A stretch of DNA of 64,000 bases from Lysobacter_I brunescens (lineage in GTDB: Bacteria; Pseudomonadota; Gammaproteobacteria; Xanthomonadales; Xanthomonadaceae): NCBI RefSeq assembly GCF_042677005.1, contig NZ_JBHTIF010000001.1, positions 124,001 through 188,000 of the forward strand, read 5' to 3'. The notes beneath the pieces were generated by a model, which did no database searches, had not been told where the DNA came from, and saw only the letters and a program-made list of their open reading frames with translations. Shown piece after piece: positions 19,054-26,787 of this stretch; within the stretch, counting starts at the first letter, position 1, and every line of letters starts with the position of its first letter. The position numbers and the translations under genes were made by a program.

Positions 19054-20125
19054 AATCGTCGTTCTGCCCGGTGACGGCATCGGCCCGGAAGTCACTGCCG
19101 CCGCCGTCTCCGTGCTGGAAAGCGTCGGCCGTCGCTACGGCCACACCTTCGCTTTCACCCATCGCCTGATCGGCGGTGCCGCCATCGACGCCGAAGGCGC
19201 GCCGCTGTCCGACGCTACGCTCGACGCTTGCCGCAAGGCCGATGCGATCCTGCTCGGCGCGGTCGGCGGCCCGAAGTGGTCCGACGGCAAGATCCGCCCG
19301 GAACAGGGCCTGCTGAAGCTGCGCAAGGCGCTGGGTCTGTACGCGAACCTGCGCCCGGTGAAGACCCATCCGGTCGCGCTGACCGCCTCGCCGATCAAGT
19401 CGCACCTGCTCACCGGCGTCGACATGATCGTGGTGCGCGAGCTCACCGGCGGCGTGTACTTCGGCGAGAAGACCCGCACCGACACCACCGCCAGCGACCT
19501 ATGCGAATACTCGGTCGCCGAGATCGAGCGCGTGGTCCGTCGCGCCTGCCAGCTCGCACGCGGTCGCCGCAAGTACGTGGTCTCGGTCGACAAGGCCAAC
19601 GTGCTGGAAACTTCGCGCCTGTGGCGCCAGGTCGCCTCGCGCGTCGCCGCCGAGGAATTCCCCGACGTGCGCCTGGAGCACCAGCTGGTCGACAGCATGG
19701 CGATGCACCTGATCGCCCGTCCGCGCGAGTACGACGTGATCGTCACCGAGAACATGTTCGGCGACATCCTCACCGACGAAGCCTCGATGCTGGCCGGCTC
19801 GATGGGCCTGCTGCCCTCGGCCTCGCTGGGCGAAGGCACCTCCGGCCTGTACGAGCCGATCCACGGCTCGGCACCGGACATCGCCGGCCGCGGCATCGCC
19901 AACCCCTGCGGCACCATCCTCAGCGCGGCGATGCTGCTGCGGCATTCGCTGGGCCTGGAGCAGGAAGCGCGCTGCGTCGAGAAGGCCGTGGCCCAGGCCA
20001 TCGACGATGGCTGCCTGACCGCCGACCTCGCGCCGCAGGGCGCCGCACTGGACACGCTGGCGATGGCGAAGGCCGTGCTGCAGCGCCTGGAAACCGAATG
20101 CGAAGCGGTGGTGATGCGGGATTGA
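19043..20125 (+). CDS. leuB: 3-isopropylmalate dehydrogenase
   Basis: NAD-dependent oxidative decarboxylation of 3-isopropylmalate to 2-ketoisocaproate. It is 360 residues. LPGDGIGPEV at the N-terminus, the substrate and metal site VRELTGGVYFGEKT, and the ENMFGDILTDEASMLAGSMG signature with EPIHGSAPDIAGRGIANP are present. It is the last gene of the ilv-leu unit and is followed by a REP-like repeat. Confidence 0.97.
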   Translation: MRAEIVVLPGDGIGPEVTAAAVSVLESVGRRYGHTFAFTHRLIGGAAIDAEGAPLSDATLDACRKADAILLGAVGGPKWSDGKIRPEQGLLKLRKALGLYANLRPVKTHPVALTASPIKSHLLTGVDMIVVRELTGGVYFGEKTRTDTTASDLCEYSVAEIERVVRRACQLARGRRKYVVSVDKANVLETSRLWRQVASRVAAEEFPDVRLEHQLVDSMAMHLIARPREYDVIVTENMFGDILTDEASMLAGSMGLLPSASLGEGTSGLYEPIHGSAPDIAGRGIANPCGTILSAAMLLRHSLGLEQEARCVEKAVAQAIDDGCLTADLAPQGAALDTLAMAKAVLQRLETECEAVVMRD

Positions 20126-20150
20126 AGGCAATCGGAACGCCCGGCACGTC

Positions 20151-20252
20151 AAACCCATCCCCACCCCAGTCCTCCCCTTGAAGGGGAGGGAGCAGAGCGG
20201 TTTGCTTTGAAGCCCTCCCCTTCAAGGGGAGGGGTTGGGTGGGGATGGGTTT
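20151..20252. repeat. REP-like palindromic intergenic repeat
   Basis: About 100 bases between leuB and the thr promoter. Outer arms AAACCCATCCCCACCC (20151-20166) and GGGTGGGGATGGGTTT (20237-20252) are perfect 16-base inverted repeats. Inside each arm lies a smaller near-palindrome (CCTCCCCTTGAAGGGGAGG and CCTCCCCTTCAAGGGGAGG). The whole can fold into one long hairpin. This looks like a doublet of REP units; it may also end the ilv-leu transcript, though no T-run follows. Confidence 0.85.
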
Positions 20253-20374
20253 CAGCCTCACGCATCTCGCCGTACAGCCCCTTTATCGCGACCCACGTCA
20301 TGTTTCATCGCCTGCGACGCCTCCGCGATGCCGTCTCCATACCCCGCCGTCGATCAGAGACAACCAAAAACCAT

Positions 20375-20402
20375 TTGACGCCCCGCCTTTCCTTCGTTTA
20401 AA
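20375..20402 (+). promoter_or_regulatory. Candidate thr operon promoter
   Basis: TTGACG (20375-20380) and TTTAAA (20397-20402) with a 16-base spacer resemble a sigma-70 promoter. Transcription would begin about 20409, only a few bases before the leader-peptide ATG at 20412, so the leader would be almost leaderless. Confidence 0.55.
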
Positions 20403-20411
20403 CCTTGTCCC

Positions 20412-20558
20412 ATGCCGAACACGACCGCCCTCGCCGACATCGCCTTCCGCGCCACGCGCGGGACCGTCGTTGCGGGCGGCACCGTCATTACCACCACCAT
20501 GACCTTCACCGGTACCGGTACCACCGGCGGTGCGGGCTGCGACGGCGAAACGGTGTAA
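20412..20558 (+). CDS. thrL: thr operon leader peptide
   Basis: A 48-residue frame upstream of thrA with a threonine-rich core: residues 26-38 read ITTTMTFTGTGTT, 7 Thr in 13 plus an Ile, close in nature to known thr leader peptides that combine Thr and Ile codons. It is followed by pairing segments at 20529-20536, 20575-20582 and a hairpin. Function is inferred from position and codon content. Confidence 0.87.
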   Translation: MPNTTALADIAFRATRGTVVAGGTVITTTMTFTGTGTTGGAGCDGETV

Positions 20559-20604
20559 AACCTTCCCCTTCCGCCCCGCACCCGAACAGGGTCGCGGGGG
20601 GAAG
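20526..20604 (+). terminator. Putative thr attenuator hairpins
   Basis: A stable hairpin pairs CCCCGCACCC (20574-20583) with GGGTCGCGGGG (20589-20599), with a single bulge. A competing pairing joins GGTGCGGG (20529-20536, inside the leader frame) to CCCGCACC (20575-20582), 8 perfect pairs. Unlike the ilv attenuator, no T-run follows the hairpin (GAAGACACCC), so whether it is a true intrinsic terminator is uncertain. Confidence 0.6.
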
Positions 20605-20628
20605 ACACCCGCACTCTCTCGGCACGGG

Positions 20629-20643
20629 GCTCCAACCTGGAGC
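20629..20643 (+). promoter_or_regulatory. Small hairpin over the thrA ribosome binding site
   Basis: GCTCCA pairs with TGGAGC around a 3-base loop, enclosing the GGAG Shine-Dalgarno that lies six bases before the thrA ATG. It could damp translation; the stem is short and may be incidental. Confidence 0.4.
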
Positions 20644-20648
20644 TTCAC

Positions 20649-23204
20649 ATGGATTCGTTCGACCCACATCCCGCCGCGGCGCATGCGATGGATCGCGATG
20701 CCGCCGAGCCTGCGCTTTCCGCCTGTCGCGCGCACAAGTTCGGCGGCAGCAGCGTCGCCGACGCGGAGCGCTACCGGCACGTCGCCGCACTGATCCAGGA
20801 TTCGCCCGCGCCGCGCGCGGTCGTGGTCTCCGCGATGCAGGGCGTCACCGATGCGCTGACGGCACTCGCGCGCATCGCCGGCGACGGCGGCGAATGGCAG
20901 GACGCATGGTCGAAGCTGCGCGACCGTCATTTCAGCGAGGCTTTGCGCCTCGATCCCGACGCGAAGCACGGCCTGATCGGCTGGCTCGACGCGGAGTTCT
21001 CGGCGTTTTCCGCAGTACTCGACGCGGTCGCCTCGCGCGCGGCACTGCAGTCGCACGAATTCGCGCAGATCCAGGGCATGGGCGAAGTGTGGTCATCGCG
21101 GCTGATGCAGGCCGCGCTCGGCGGCGAGGCCGCAGGTTGGGCACGACTCGATGCACGCGAAGTGCTCGTCGTGCATCCGGGCGAACTCGGCGTCGCGGTC
21201 GACTGGCACGAAACGCGAAAACGCTTCGCGGGGTGGCGCATCGCCCATCCGCAGCGCGACGTGGTCGTCACCGGCTTCGTCGCGCGCGATGCCGAAGGCC
21301 GCTGCGCCACGCTCGGCCGCAACGGCAGCGACTATTCCGGCGCGATCTTCGCTGTTCTGTTCGACGCCGAGGACCTGACGATCTGGACCGACGTCGACGG
21401 CGTGCTCAGCGCCGATCCGCGCCTGGTGCCCGACGCGGTCTGCCTGCCCTCGATGTCGTATGCCGAAGCCTGCGAACTGGCCTATTTCGGCGCGAAGGTG
21501 CTGCATCCGCAGACGATGGCACCGGCGATGCAGGCCGGCCTGCCGATCCTGATCCGCAATTCGCGCAATCCCGCCGCGCCCGGCACGCGCATCGCCGAGA
21601 AGAGCGAGAGCGACCCGGCGCATTCGCCGGTGAAGGGCCTGAGCCTGGTCGGCGACATGGCCCTGCTCGAACTCAGCGGCGCCGGCCTGATCGGCGTGCC
21701 CGGCACTGCCGAGCGCATGTTCGCCGCGCTGCGCGAGGCCGGCGTCTCCGTCACCATGATCTCGCAGGGCTCCAGCGAACACTCGATCTGCTGCGTCGTG
21801 CCCTCCGCGCATGCCGAACGCGGCCGCGAAGCGGTGGAAGCCGCGTTCGCCGAAGCGATCGGCGATGGCCAGGTGGAAGGCGTCGACACCACCCACGGCA
21901 TCGCCGTGCTCGCCGCCGTCGGCGACGGCATGGTCGGCCAGCCGGGCATCTCCGCACGGCTGTTCGAGGGCCTGGCGCGGGCTCGGGTGAACATCCGCGC
22001 GATCGCCCAGGGCGCGAGCGAGCGCAACATCTCGGTCGCGATCGCCGCCGAGCACGCGGTGCGCGGCCTGCGCGCGGCACACAGCGCCTTCTGGCTGTCG
22101 CCGGCGACGTTGTCCGTCGGCGTGATCGGCCCCGGCAACGTCGGCCGCGCCCTGCTCGCGCAGTTCGCCGATGCCCTGCCGCGCTTCGCCAACGCGAGCA
22201 AGCGCGAACACCGCCTCGACCTGCGCCTGCGCGCGGTCGCGAGCAGCCAGCGCATGCTGCTGTCGAACACGGCACTGGATCCGGCCTCGGCCGCCGGCAC
22301 GCTGGCGGCATCGGGCGAAGCGCTCGACCTCGACCGCTTCGTCTCACACGTGCGCTCCGAGCACCTGCCGCATGCGCTGATCGTCGATTGCAGCGGCAGC
22401 GACACGGTCGCCGCGCGCTATCCGGAATGGCTGGCGATGGGCATCCACGTCGTCACGCCGAGCAAGCATGCGGGCAGCGGCGACTGGTCGCGCTACCGCG
22501 CGATCCGTGAAGCCGAGCAGCGCGGCGGCCTGTTCCGCTACGAAGCCACGGTCGGCGCCGGCCTGCCGGTGATCCAGACCCTGCGCTCGCTGCTCGACAC
22601 CGGCGACACGCTCACCGGCATCGAAGGCGTGCTCTCGGGCACGCTGGCCTGGCTGTTCAACCGCTACGACGGCAGCGTGCCGTTCTCTCAACTGGTCGCC
22701 GAGGCCAAATCACTCGGATACACCGAGCCCGATCCGCGCGACGACCTCAGCGGGACCGATGTCGCGCGCAAGTTGGTGATCCTCGCGCGCGAGGCCGGCG
22801 CGACGCTGTCGCTGGCCGATGTCGAGATCGAAAGCCTGGTACCGGCGCACCTGCAGCAGGTCTCGCGCGAGGAATTCCTCGATCGCCTGCACGAGCTCGA
22901 CGCACCGATGCAGGCGCGCCTCGACGCCGCCCGCGCCCAGGGCGGCAGCCTGCGCTACCTCGCCCGGCTCGACAGCGAAGGCGCGGCCCGCGTCGGCCTG
23001 GCCACGCCCGAAGCCGGCCACGCCAGCCTCAGCAGTCGCCTCACCGACAACCTCATCCAGTTCCGGACACGCCGCTACGCGCACAACCCGCTGGTGGTGC
23101 AGGGCCCGGGCGCCGGCGCCGATGTCACCGCCGCAGGCGTGTTCGGCGATATCCTCGCCATCGCCAGCACCCTCGGCGCCCGTCACCCGGGAGCCCTCGC
23201 ATGA
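20649..23204 (+). CDS. thrA: Bifunctional aspartate kinase / homoserine dehydrogenase
   Basis: Fusion enzyme for the first and third steps from aspartate to homoserine. It is 851 residues: aspartokinase first (HKFGGSSVADAERY near residue 30), regulatory ACT domains in the middle (SVTMISQGSSEHSICCV and RVNIRAIAQGASERNISV), then a Rossmann domain (GPGNVGRALLAQF) and the homoserine dehydrogenase catalytic region (EATVGAGLPVIQTLRSLL, GVLSGTLAWLFN). Threonine feedback through the ACT domains is expected for the family. The ATG at 20649 has GGAG six bases upstream; a second Met at 20688 is less well placed. Its stop overlaps thrB (ATGA). Confidence 0.97.
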   Translation: MDSFDPHPAAAHAMDRDAAEPALSACRAHKFGGSSVADAERYRHVAALIQDSPAPRAVVVSAMQGVTDALTALARIAGDGGEWQDAWSKLRDRHFSEALRLDPDAKHGLIGWLDAEFSAFSAVLDAVASRAALQSHEFAQIQGMGEVWSSRLMQAALGGEAAGWARLDAREVLVVHPGELGVAVDWHETRKRFAGWRIAHPQRDVVVTGFVARDAEGRCATLGRNGSDYSGAIFAVLFDAEDLTIWTDVDGVLSADPRLVPDAVCLPSMSYAEACELAYFGAKVLHPQTMAPAMQAGLPILIRNSRNPAAPGTRIAEKSESDPAHSPVKGLSLVGDMALLELSGAGLIGVPGTAERMFAALREAGVSVTMISQGSSEHSICCVVPSAHAERGREAVEAAFAEAIGDGQVEGVDTTHGIAVLAAVGDGMVGQPGISARLFEGLARARVNIRAIAQGASERNISVAIAAEHAVRGLRAAHSAFWLSPATLSVGVIGPGNVGRALLAQFADALPRFANASKREHRLDLRLRAVASSQRMLLSNTALDPASAAGTLAASGEALDLDRFVSHVRSEHLPHALIVDCSGSDTVAARYPEWLAMGIHVVTPSKHAGSGDWSRYRAIREAEQRGGLFRYEATVGAGLPVIQTLRSLLDTGDTLTGIEGVLSGTLAWLFNRYDGSVPFSQLVAEAKSLGYTEPDPRDDLSGTDVARKLVILAREAGATLSLADVEIESLVPAHLQQVSREEFLDRLHELDAPMQARLDAARAQGGSLRYLARLDSEGAARVGLATPEAGHASLSSRLTDNLIQFRTRRYAHNPLVVQGPGAGADVTAAGVFGDILAIASTLGARHPGALA

Positions 23205-24175
23205 ACTCGCCCATCGCCATGAATGCACCGCAACCTCCTGCCGCCGACGTCGCCGTGCGCGCGTTCGCTCCCGCCAGCGTCGGCAACATCGGCGTCGGCT
23301 TCGACCTGCTCGGCCACGCCATCGACGGCCCGCGCGACATCGCCAGCGTGCGCCGCATCGATGCGCCGGTCGTGCGCATCCGCGCGATCCGCGGCGACGT
23401 GCCCGGCGCCGACAGCCTGCCGCTCGAAGCCGAGCGCAACACCGCCGGTCGTGCCCTGATCGCGCTGCGCGATGCGCTGTCCCTGCCTTTCGGTTTCGAG
23501 GTCGAACTGGAGAAGGGCATTCCGCTGGGCTCCGGCCTCGGTGGTTCGGCGGCCTCCTGCGTGGCCGCGCTGGTCGCCGCGAATGCCCTGCTCGACGCGC
23601 CGCTGTCCCGTGACGCGCTGTATCCCTTCGCGCTGCAGGGCGAATCGGTCGCCAGCGGCAGCGTCCACGGCGACAACGTTGCGCCGATGCTGCTCGGCGG
23701 CGTGGTCCTGGCGCCGCCGCACCGGATGATCGCGCTCGACGTGCCCGACTGGCTGCACTGCGTCGTCGTGCATCCCGACCAGGTGCTGGAGACCCGCCGC
23801 GCGCGCGCCGCGCTGGCCGAGCCCTATCCGCTGTCGCAGCTGGTGCACCAGACCTCGCATCTCGCGCTGTTCCTTACCGGCCTGCAGCGCGGCGACGCGC
23901 AGCTAATCCGCGACGGGCTGATCGACGTGCTGGTCGAACCGCGCCGCGCGCAGCTGATCCCGGGCTTCGCGCAGGTGAAGCAGGCCGCGCTCGATCACGA
24001 TGCGCTCGGCGCCAGCATCTCCGGCGCGGGACCCAGCGTGTTCGCCTGGTTCGCCTCGAAGGCGCAGGCGGAGGCCGCCGCCCCAGCGATGCGCGAGGGC
24101 TTCGTCTCGGCGGGCTACGACGCCCGCGCCTACGTTTCTCCCGTCGCCGGTCCGCGCGCAGAGGTGCTGCCGTGA
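23201..24175 (+). CDS. thrB: Homoserine kinase
   Basis: GHMP-family kinase phosphorylating homoserine. It is 324 residues with the ATP-binding signature GIPLGSGLGGSAASCVAALVA at about residues 106-126, and the C-terminal GASISGAGPSVFAWF motif. The start is fixed by a 4-base overlap with thrA. The next gene starts at a GTG overlapping its stop, so the three thr genes are translationally coupled. Confidence 0.97.
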   Translation: MNSPIAMNAPQPPAADVAVRAFAPASVGNIGVGFDLLGHAIDGPRDIASVRRIDAPVVRIRAIRGDVPGADSLPLEAERNTAGRALIALRDALSLPFGFEVELEKGIPLGSGLGGSAASCVAALVAANALLDAPLSRDALYPFALQGESVASGSVHGDNVAPMLLGGVVLAPPHRMIALDVPDWLHCVVVHPDQVLETRRARAALAEPYPLSQLVHQTSHLALFLTGLQRGDAQLIRDGLIDVLVEPRRAQLIPGFAQVKQAALDHDALGASISGAGPSVFAWFASKAQAEAAAPAMREGFVSAGYDARAYVSPVAGPRAEVLP

Positions 24176-25557
24176 GTTCGCAATCCCTGTCCCAGCCGCT
24201 GTCGTTCGTCAGCACGCGTCACGGCACCGCACCGACGCCGATCGACGACGCGCTGATCGCGGGCCTCGCGCCCGATGGCGGCCTGTACGTGCCCGAGCGC
24301 ATCCTGCAGCTGACCCTTCCGGGGAAACCGCCGGTTTCGCTCGCCGAAACTGCGGCCTGGGTGCTCGCGCCTTACTTTGCTGGCTCGGTACTGCGCGAGG
24401 CGCTGCCCGCACTGTGCGCGCGCGCCTACGATTTCGATGCGCCGCTGCTGCCGCTGACGGGTCCGCAGCATGATGGCCGCGACCACGTGCTGGAGCTGTT
24501 CCACGGCCCCACCGCCGCGTTCAAGGACTATGCCGCGCGTTTCCTCGCCGAAGCGCTCGGCGCGCTGCGCACGGCACGCGGCGACACCGAGCCGACCACG
24601 ATCCTGGTGGCGACCTCGGGCGACACCGGCGCGGCGGTCGCCGGGGCCTTCCACAAGCGCCCGGGTTTCGAGGTGGTGATCCTCTATCCCGACGGCCGCG
24701 TGTCGCCGCGCCAGGCGCATGGCCTGGAATGCTGGGGCGACAACGTGCGCACCTTCCGCGTCGCCGGCACCTTCGACGACTGCCAGCGCATGGCCAAGGC
24801 CGCGCTGGCCGATCGCGACCTGCGCGAGAAGCGCGCGCTGACCTCGGCGAACAGCATCAGCCTCGGTCGCCTGCTGCCGCAGGTGGCGTACTACGCGCAC
24901 ACCGCGCTGCACCACATGCAATCGCATGGCGAAGCGCTGAACCTGATCGTCCCCACCGGCAACCTCGGCAACGCCGCCGCCGCATGGCTGGCGCGGCGCA
25001 TGGGCCTGCCGATCGGCGAGATCGTGCTGGCCACCAACGCGAACGACGTGCTGCCGCGCTATTTCGCCGGCGCGCCGTACTCGCCGCAGGCCACGCGCGC
25101 CACGCTGGCCAATGCGATGGACGTGGGCGCACCGAGCAATTTCGAACGCCTGACCTGCTGGCTCGGCGACGACAAGTCGCTGCGCGCGAGCCTGCGCGCG
25201 TTCGCCGTCGACGACGACGTGATCCGCAGGACGATCGCGACTGCGCCCGAGCGCCACGGCATCGTCGCCTGCCCGCACACCGCCTGCGCGCTGCACGTGC
25301 TGGAGATCCTGCGCGCGAAGGGCGACCAGCGCGCGTGGAGCGTGGTCGCGACCGCGCACCCGGCGAAGTTCGAGACCATCGTCGAACCGCTGGTCGGCCA
25401 CGCCGTGCCGCCGCCGCCCGCGCTCGCCGCATGCCTGGCGCGCCCGGCGCACGGCGAAGCGCTCAAGGCCGACGACGATGCGCTGAAGGCGCGACTGCTT
25501 CCTGCCCGTGCATCGGCGAGCGTGACGGCGCGACGCGAAGCCGCTGTCCAAGACTGA
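24172..25557 (+). CDS. thrC: Threonine synthase
   Basis: PLP enzyme converting O-phosphohomoserine to threonine. It is 461 residues and starts at GTG 24172, overlapping the thrB stop as GTGA. The lysine region LFHGPTAAFKDYAARFLAEAL and the phosphate loop LVATSGDTGAAVAGAF are conserved. It closes the thr operon and is followed by a strong hairpin. Confidence 0.97.
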   Translation: MSSQSLSQPLSFVSTRHGTAPTPIDDALIAGLAPDGGLYVPERILQLTLPGKPPVSLAETAAWVLAPYFAGSVLREALPALCARAYDFDAPLLPLTGPQHDGRDHVLELFHGPTAAFKDYAARFLAEALGALRTARGDTEPTTILVATSGDTGAAVAGAFHKRPGFEVVILYPDGRVSPRQAHGLECWGDNVRTFRVAGTFDDCQRMAKAALADRDLREKRALTSANSISLGRLLPQVAYYAHTALHHMQSHGEALNLIVPTGNLGNAAAAWLARRMGLPIGEIVLATNANDVLPRYFAGAPYSPQATRATLANAMDVGAPSNFERLTCWLGDDKSLRASLRAFAVDDDVIRRTIATAPERHGIVACPHTACALHVLEILRAKGDQRAWSVVATAHPAKFETIVEPLVGHAVPPPPALAACLARPAHGEALKADDDALKARLLPARASASVTARREAAVQD

Positions 25558-25579
25558 GGGTTTCGACGTGCCCAAGCAT

Positions 25580-25611
25580 CGACGCCCGCGCCCGCAAGGG
25601 TGCGGGCGTCG
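25580..25611 (+). terminator. Hairpin after thrC
   Basis: CGACGCCCGC pairs with GCGGGCGTCG, with CCC-GCAA-GGG at the tip and one mismatch. It lies 22 bases after the thrC stop. There is no T-run, so it may instead protect the transcript end. Confidence 0.65.
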
Positions 25612-25664
25612 CGCATCCGGGTGCCGGATTTCGCGCGGCGAACACGACACGCGCCCTGATTTCT

Positions 25665-26028
25665 CGATGTCCATGCGGACATTTCGCATCGCCATGACCA
25701 CGGACATCGATCACGATTCCTGGTCGACCGCAGCCTGTGCACGATCCGCTCGCTGCAGGACAGCATCAGGCGCATACCCATGTTTTCTCGATGATTTCGA
25801 CGGACAGCCGCGCGAACTCCGGACGCCGGACATCGCGCGCGCACTCGCTCGGCGGCGGATCCGGCGCATGCGCATTTGCTGCAGCGCAAATTGACACCGG
25901 TAGTCATTTTTTCCGTGAATGGCCCGGCCGCGACGATGCCATGCAGAGATCCGGCGCAGACAGACGCGGCAGCGGAACAGCGCTCGTTCCCATCCTTTCC
26001 TTCCATCCGCACCTGCAAGGAGATAGAC
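25665..26028 (+). repeat. Pectate lyase upstream block, copy 1
   Basis: This gene-free stretch before the PL3 lyase aligns with 30332-30674 before the PL1 lyase. From CGATGTCC (25665 and 30332) to the operator (25888 and 30555) the two copies keep identical spacing, a constant offset of 4667 bases, with runs such as ATCACGATTC and CGCTGCAGGACAGC identical. Downstream they share GCGCAAATTGACACCGGT, then GTGAATG and GCGGCAGCGGAACAG, up to the ribosome binding site. Read as a conserved promoter and 5' untranslated region. Overall identity is moderate, not that of a recent duplication. Confidence 0.85.
25888..25908 (+). promoter_or_regulatory. Shared operator / -35 element, site 1
   Basis: TTGACACCGGTAGTCATT within an AT-rich island. 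It is a near-palindrome, TGAC-ACC-GGT-n-GTCA, resembling operators of LacI-type sugar regulators, and contains a perfect TTGACA. The same element with one base changed occurs at 30555. The regulator is not in this window. Confidence 0.7.
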
Positions 26029-26757
26029 ATGCAACTGGAACTGAAGAAGATCCTCGCGACCGCACTGCTGATCGGCGTGCCCTTCGCCGCCAGCGCCACG
26101 ATCACCGTCACCGGCACCCGCGACTTCGGCGGCGCCACCGTCGGCACCTCGTGCAACGGCGGCAGCGAATCGCAGCAGCCGGTGATCCTGGTCAAGGACG
26201 GCGGCATCGTGCGCAACGTGAGGCTGCAGGCCGGCGCGGCTGCCGACGGCATCCACTGCGAAGGCAACTGCCGCCTCGAGAACGTCACCTGGGCCGATGT
26301 CTGCGAGGACGCCGCCACGATGAAGGGTGGCTCGGGCAAGACGATGGTGATCACCGGCGGCAGCGCGAACGCCGGCAACGACAAGATCTTCCAGCACAAC
26401 GGCATCGGCAGCACCGTCACCATCACCAACTTCGCGGTCAACGGCTCCAACGGCAAGCTCTATCGCGCCTGCGGCGACTGCAGCTCGCAGGGCAAGCGCA
26501 CGGTCAACATCAGCAACGTGACCGTGAACGGCACGCTCAGCTCGGGCATGGCCGGCATCAACACGAACTACGGCGATGTGGCGACGATCCGCAGCATCCG
26601 CTGGAAGAACTGGAATTCCACGAGCACCAGCGATTCCAACGCAGCCTGCATCGCGTATCGCGGCGTCATCAAGGGCCAGGGCAGTTCCACCAAGATCGGT
26701 CCGCAGTGGGGCACCGCCAACTGCAACGTGACGCGGGCGGACATCACCCGCTTCTGA
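26029..26757 (+). CDS. Secreted pectate lyase, polysaccharide lyase family 3
   Basis: Cleaves de-esterified polygalacturonan by beta-elimination with calcium, outside the cell. It is 242 residues with a signal peptide of about 22 residues ending AASA. The PL3 signature region reads DGIHCEGNCRLENVTWADVCEDAATMKG, with the usual paired cysteines, followed by the short beta-helix repeats of the family. The start at 26029 has AAGGAGATAGAC upstream; the open frame continues further 5' but would remove the signal peptide from the N-terminus. It shares its promoter block with the PL1 gene at 30675, so both probably respond to pectin breakdown products. Confidence 0.92.
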   Translation: MQLELKKILATALLIGVPFAASATITVTGTRDFGGATVGTSCNGGSESQQPVILVKDGGIVRNVRLQAGAAADGIHCEGNCRLENVTWADVCEDAATMKGGSGKTMVITGGSANAGNDKIFQHNGIGSTVTITNFAVNGSNGKLYRACGDCSSQGKRTVNISNVTVNGTLSSGMAGINTNYGDVATIRSIRWKNWNSTSTSDSNAACIAYRGVIKGQGSSTKIGPQWGTANCNVTRADITRF

Positions 26758-26787
26758 GCCCGCATCACGCGAAGCGGAAGACCGACC

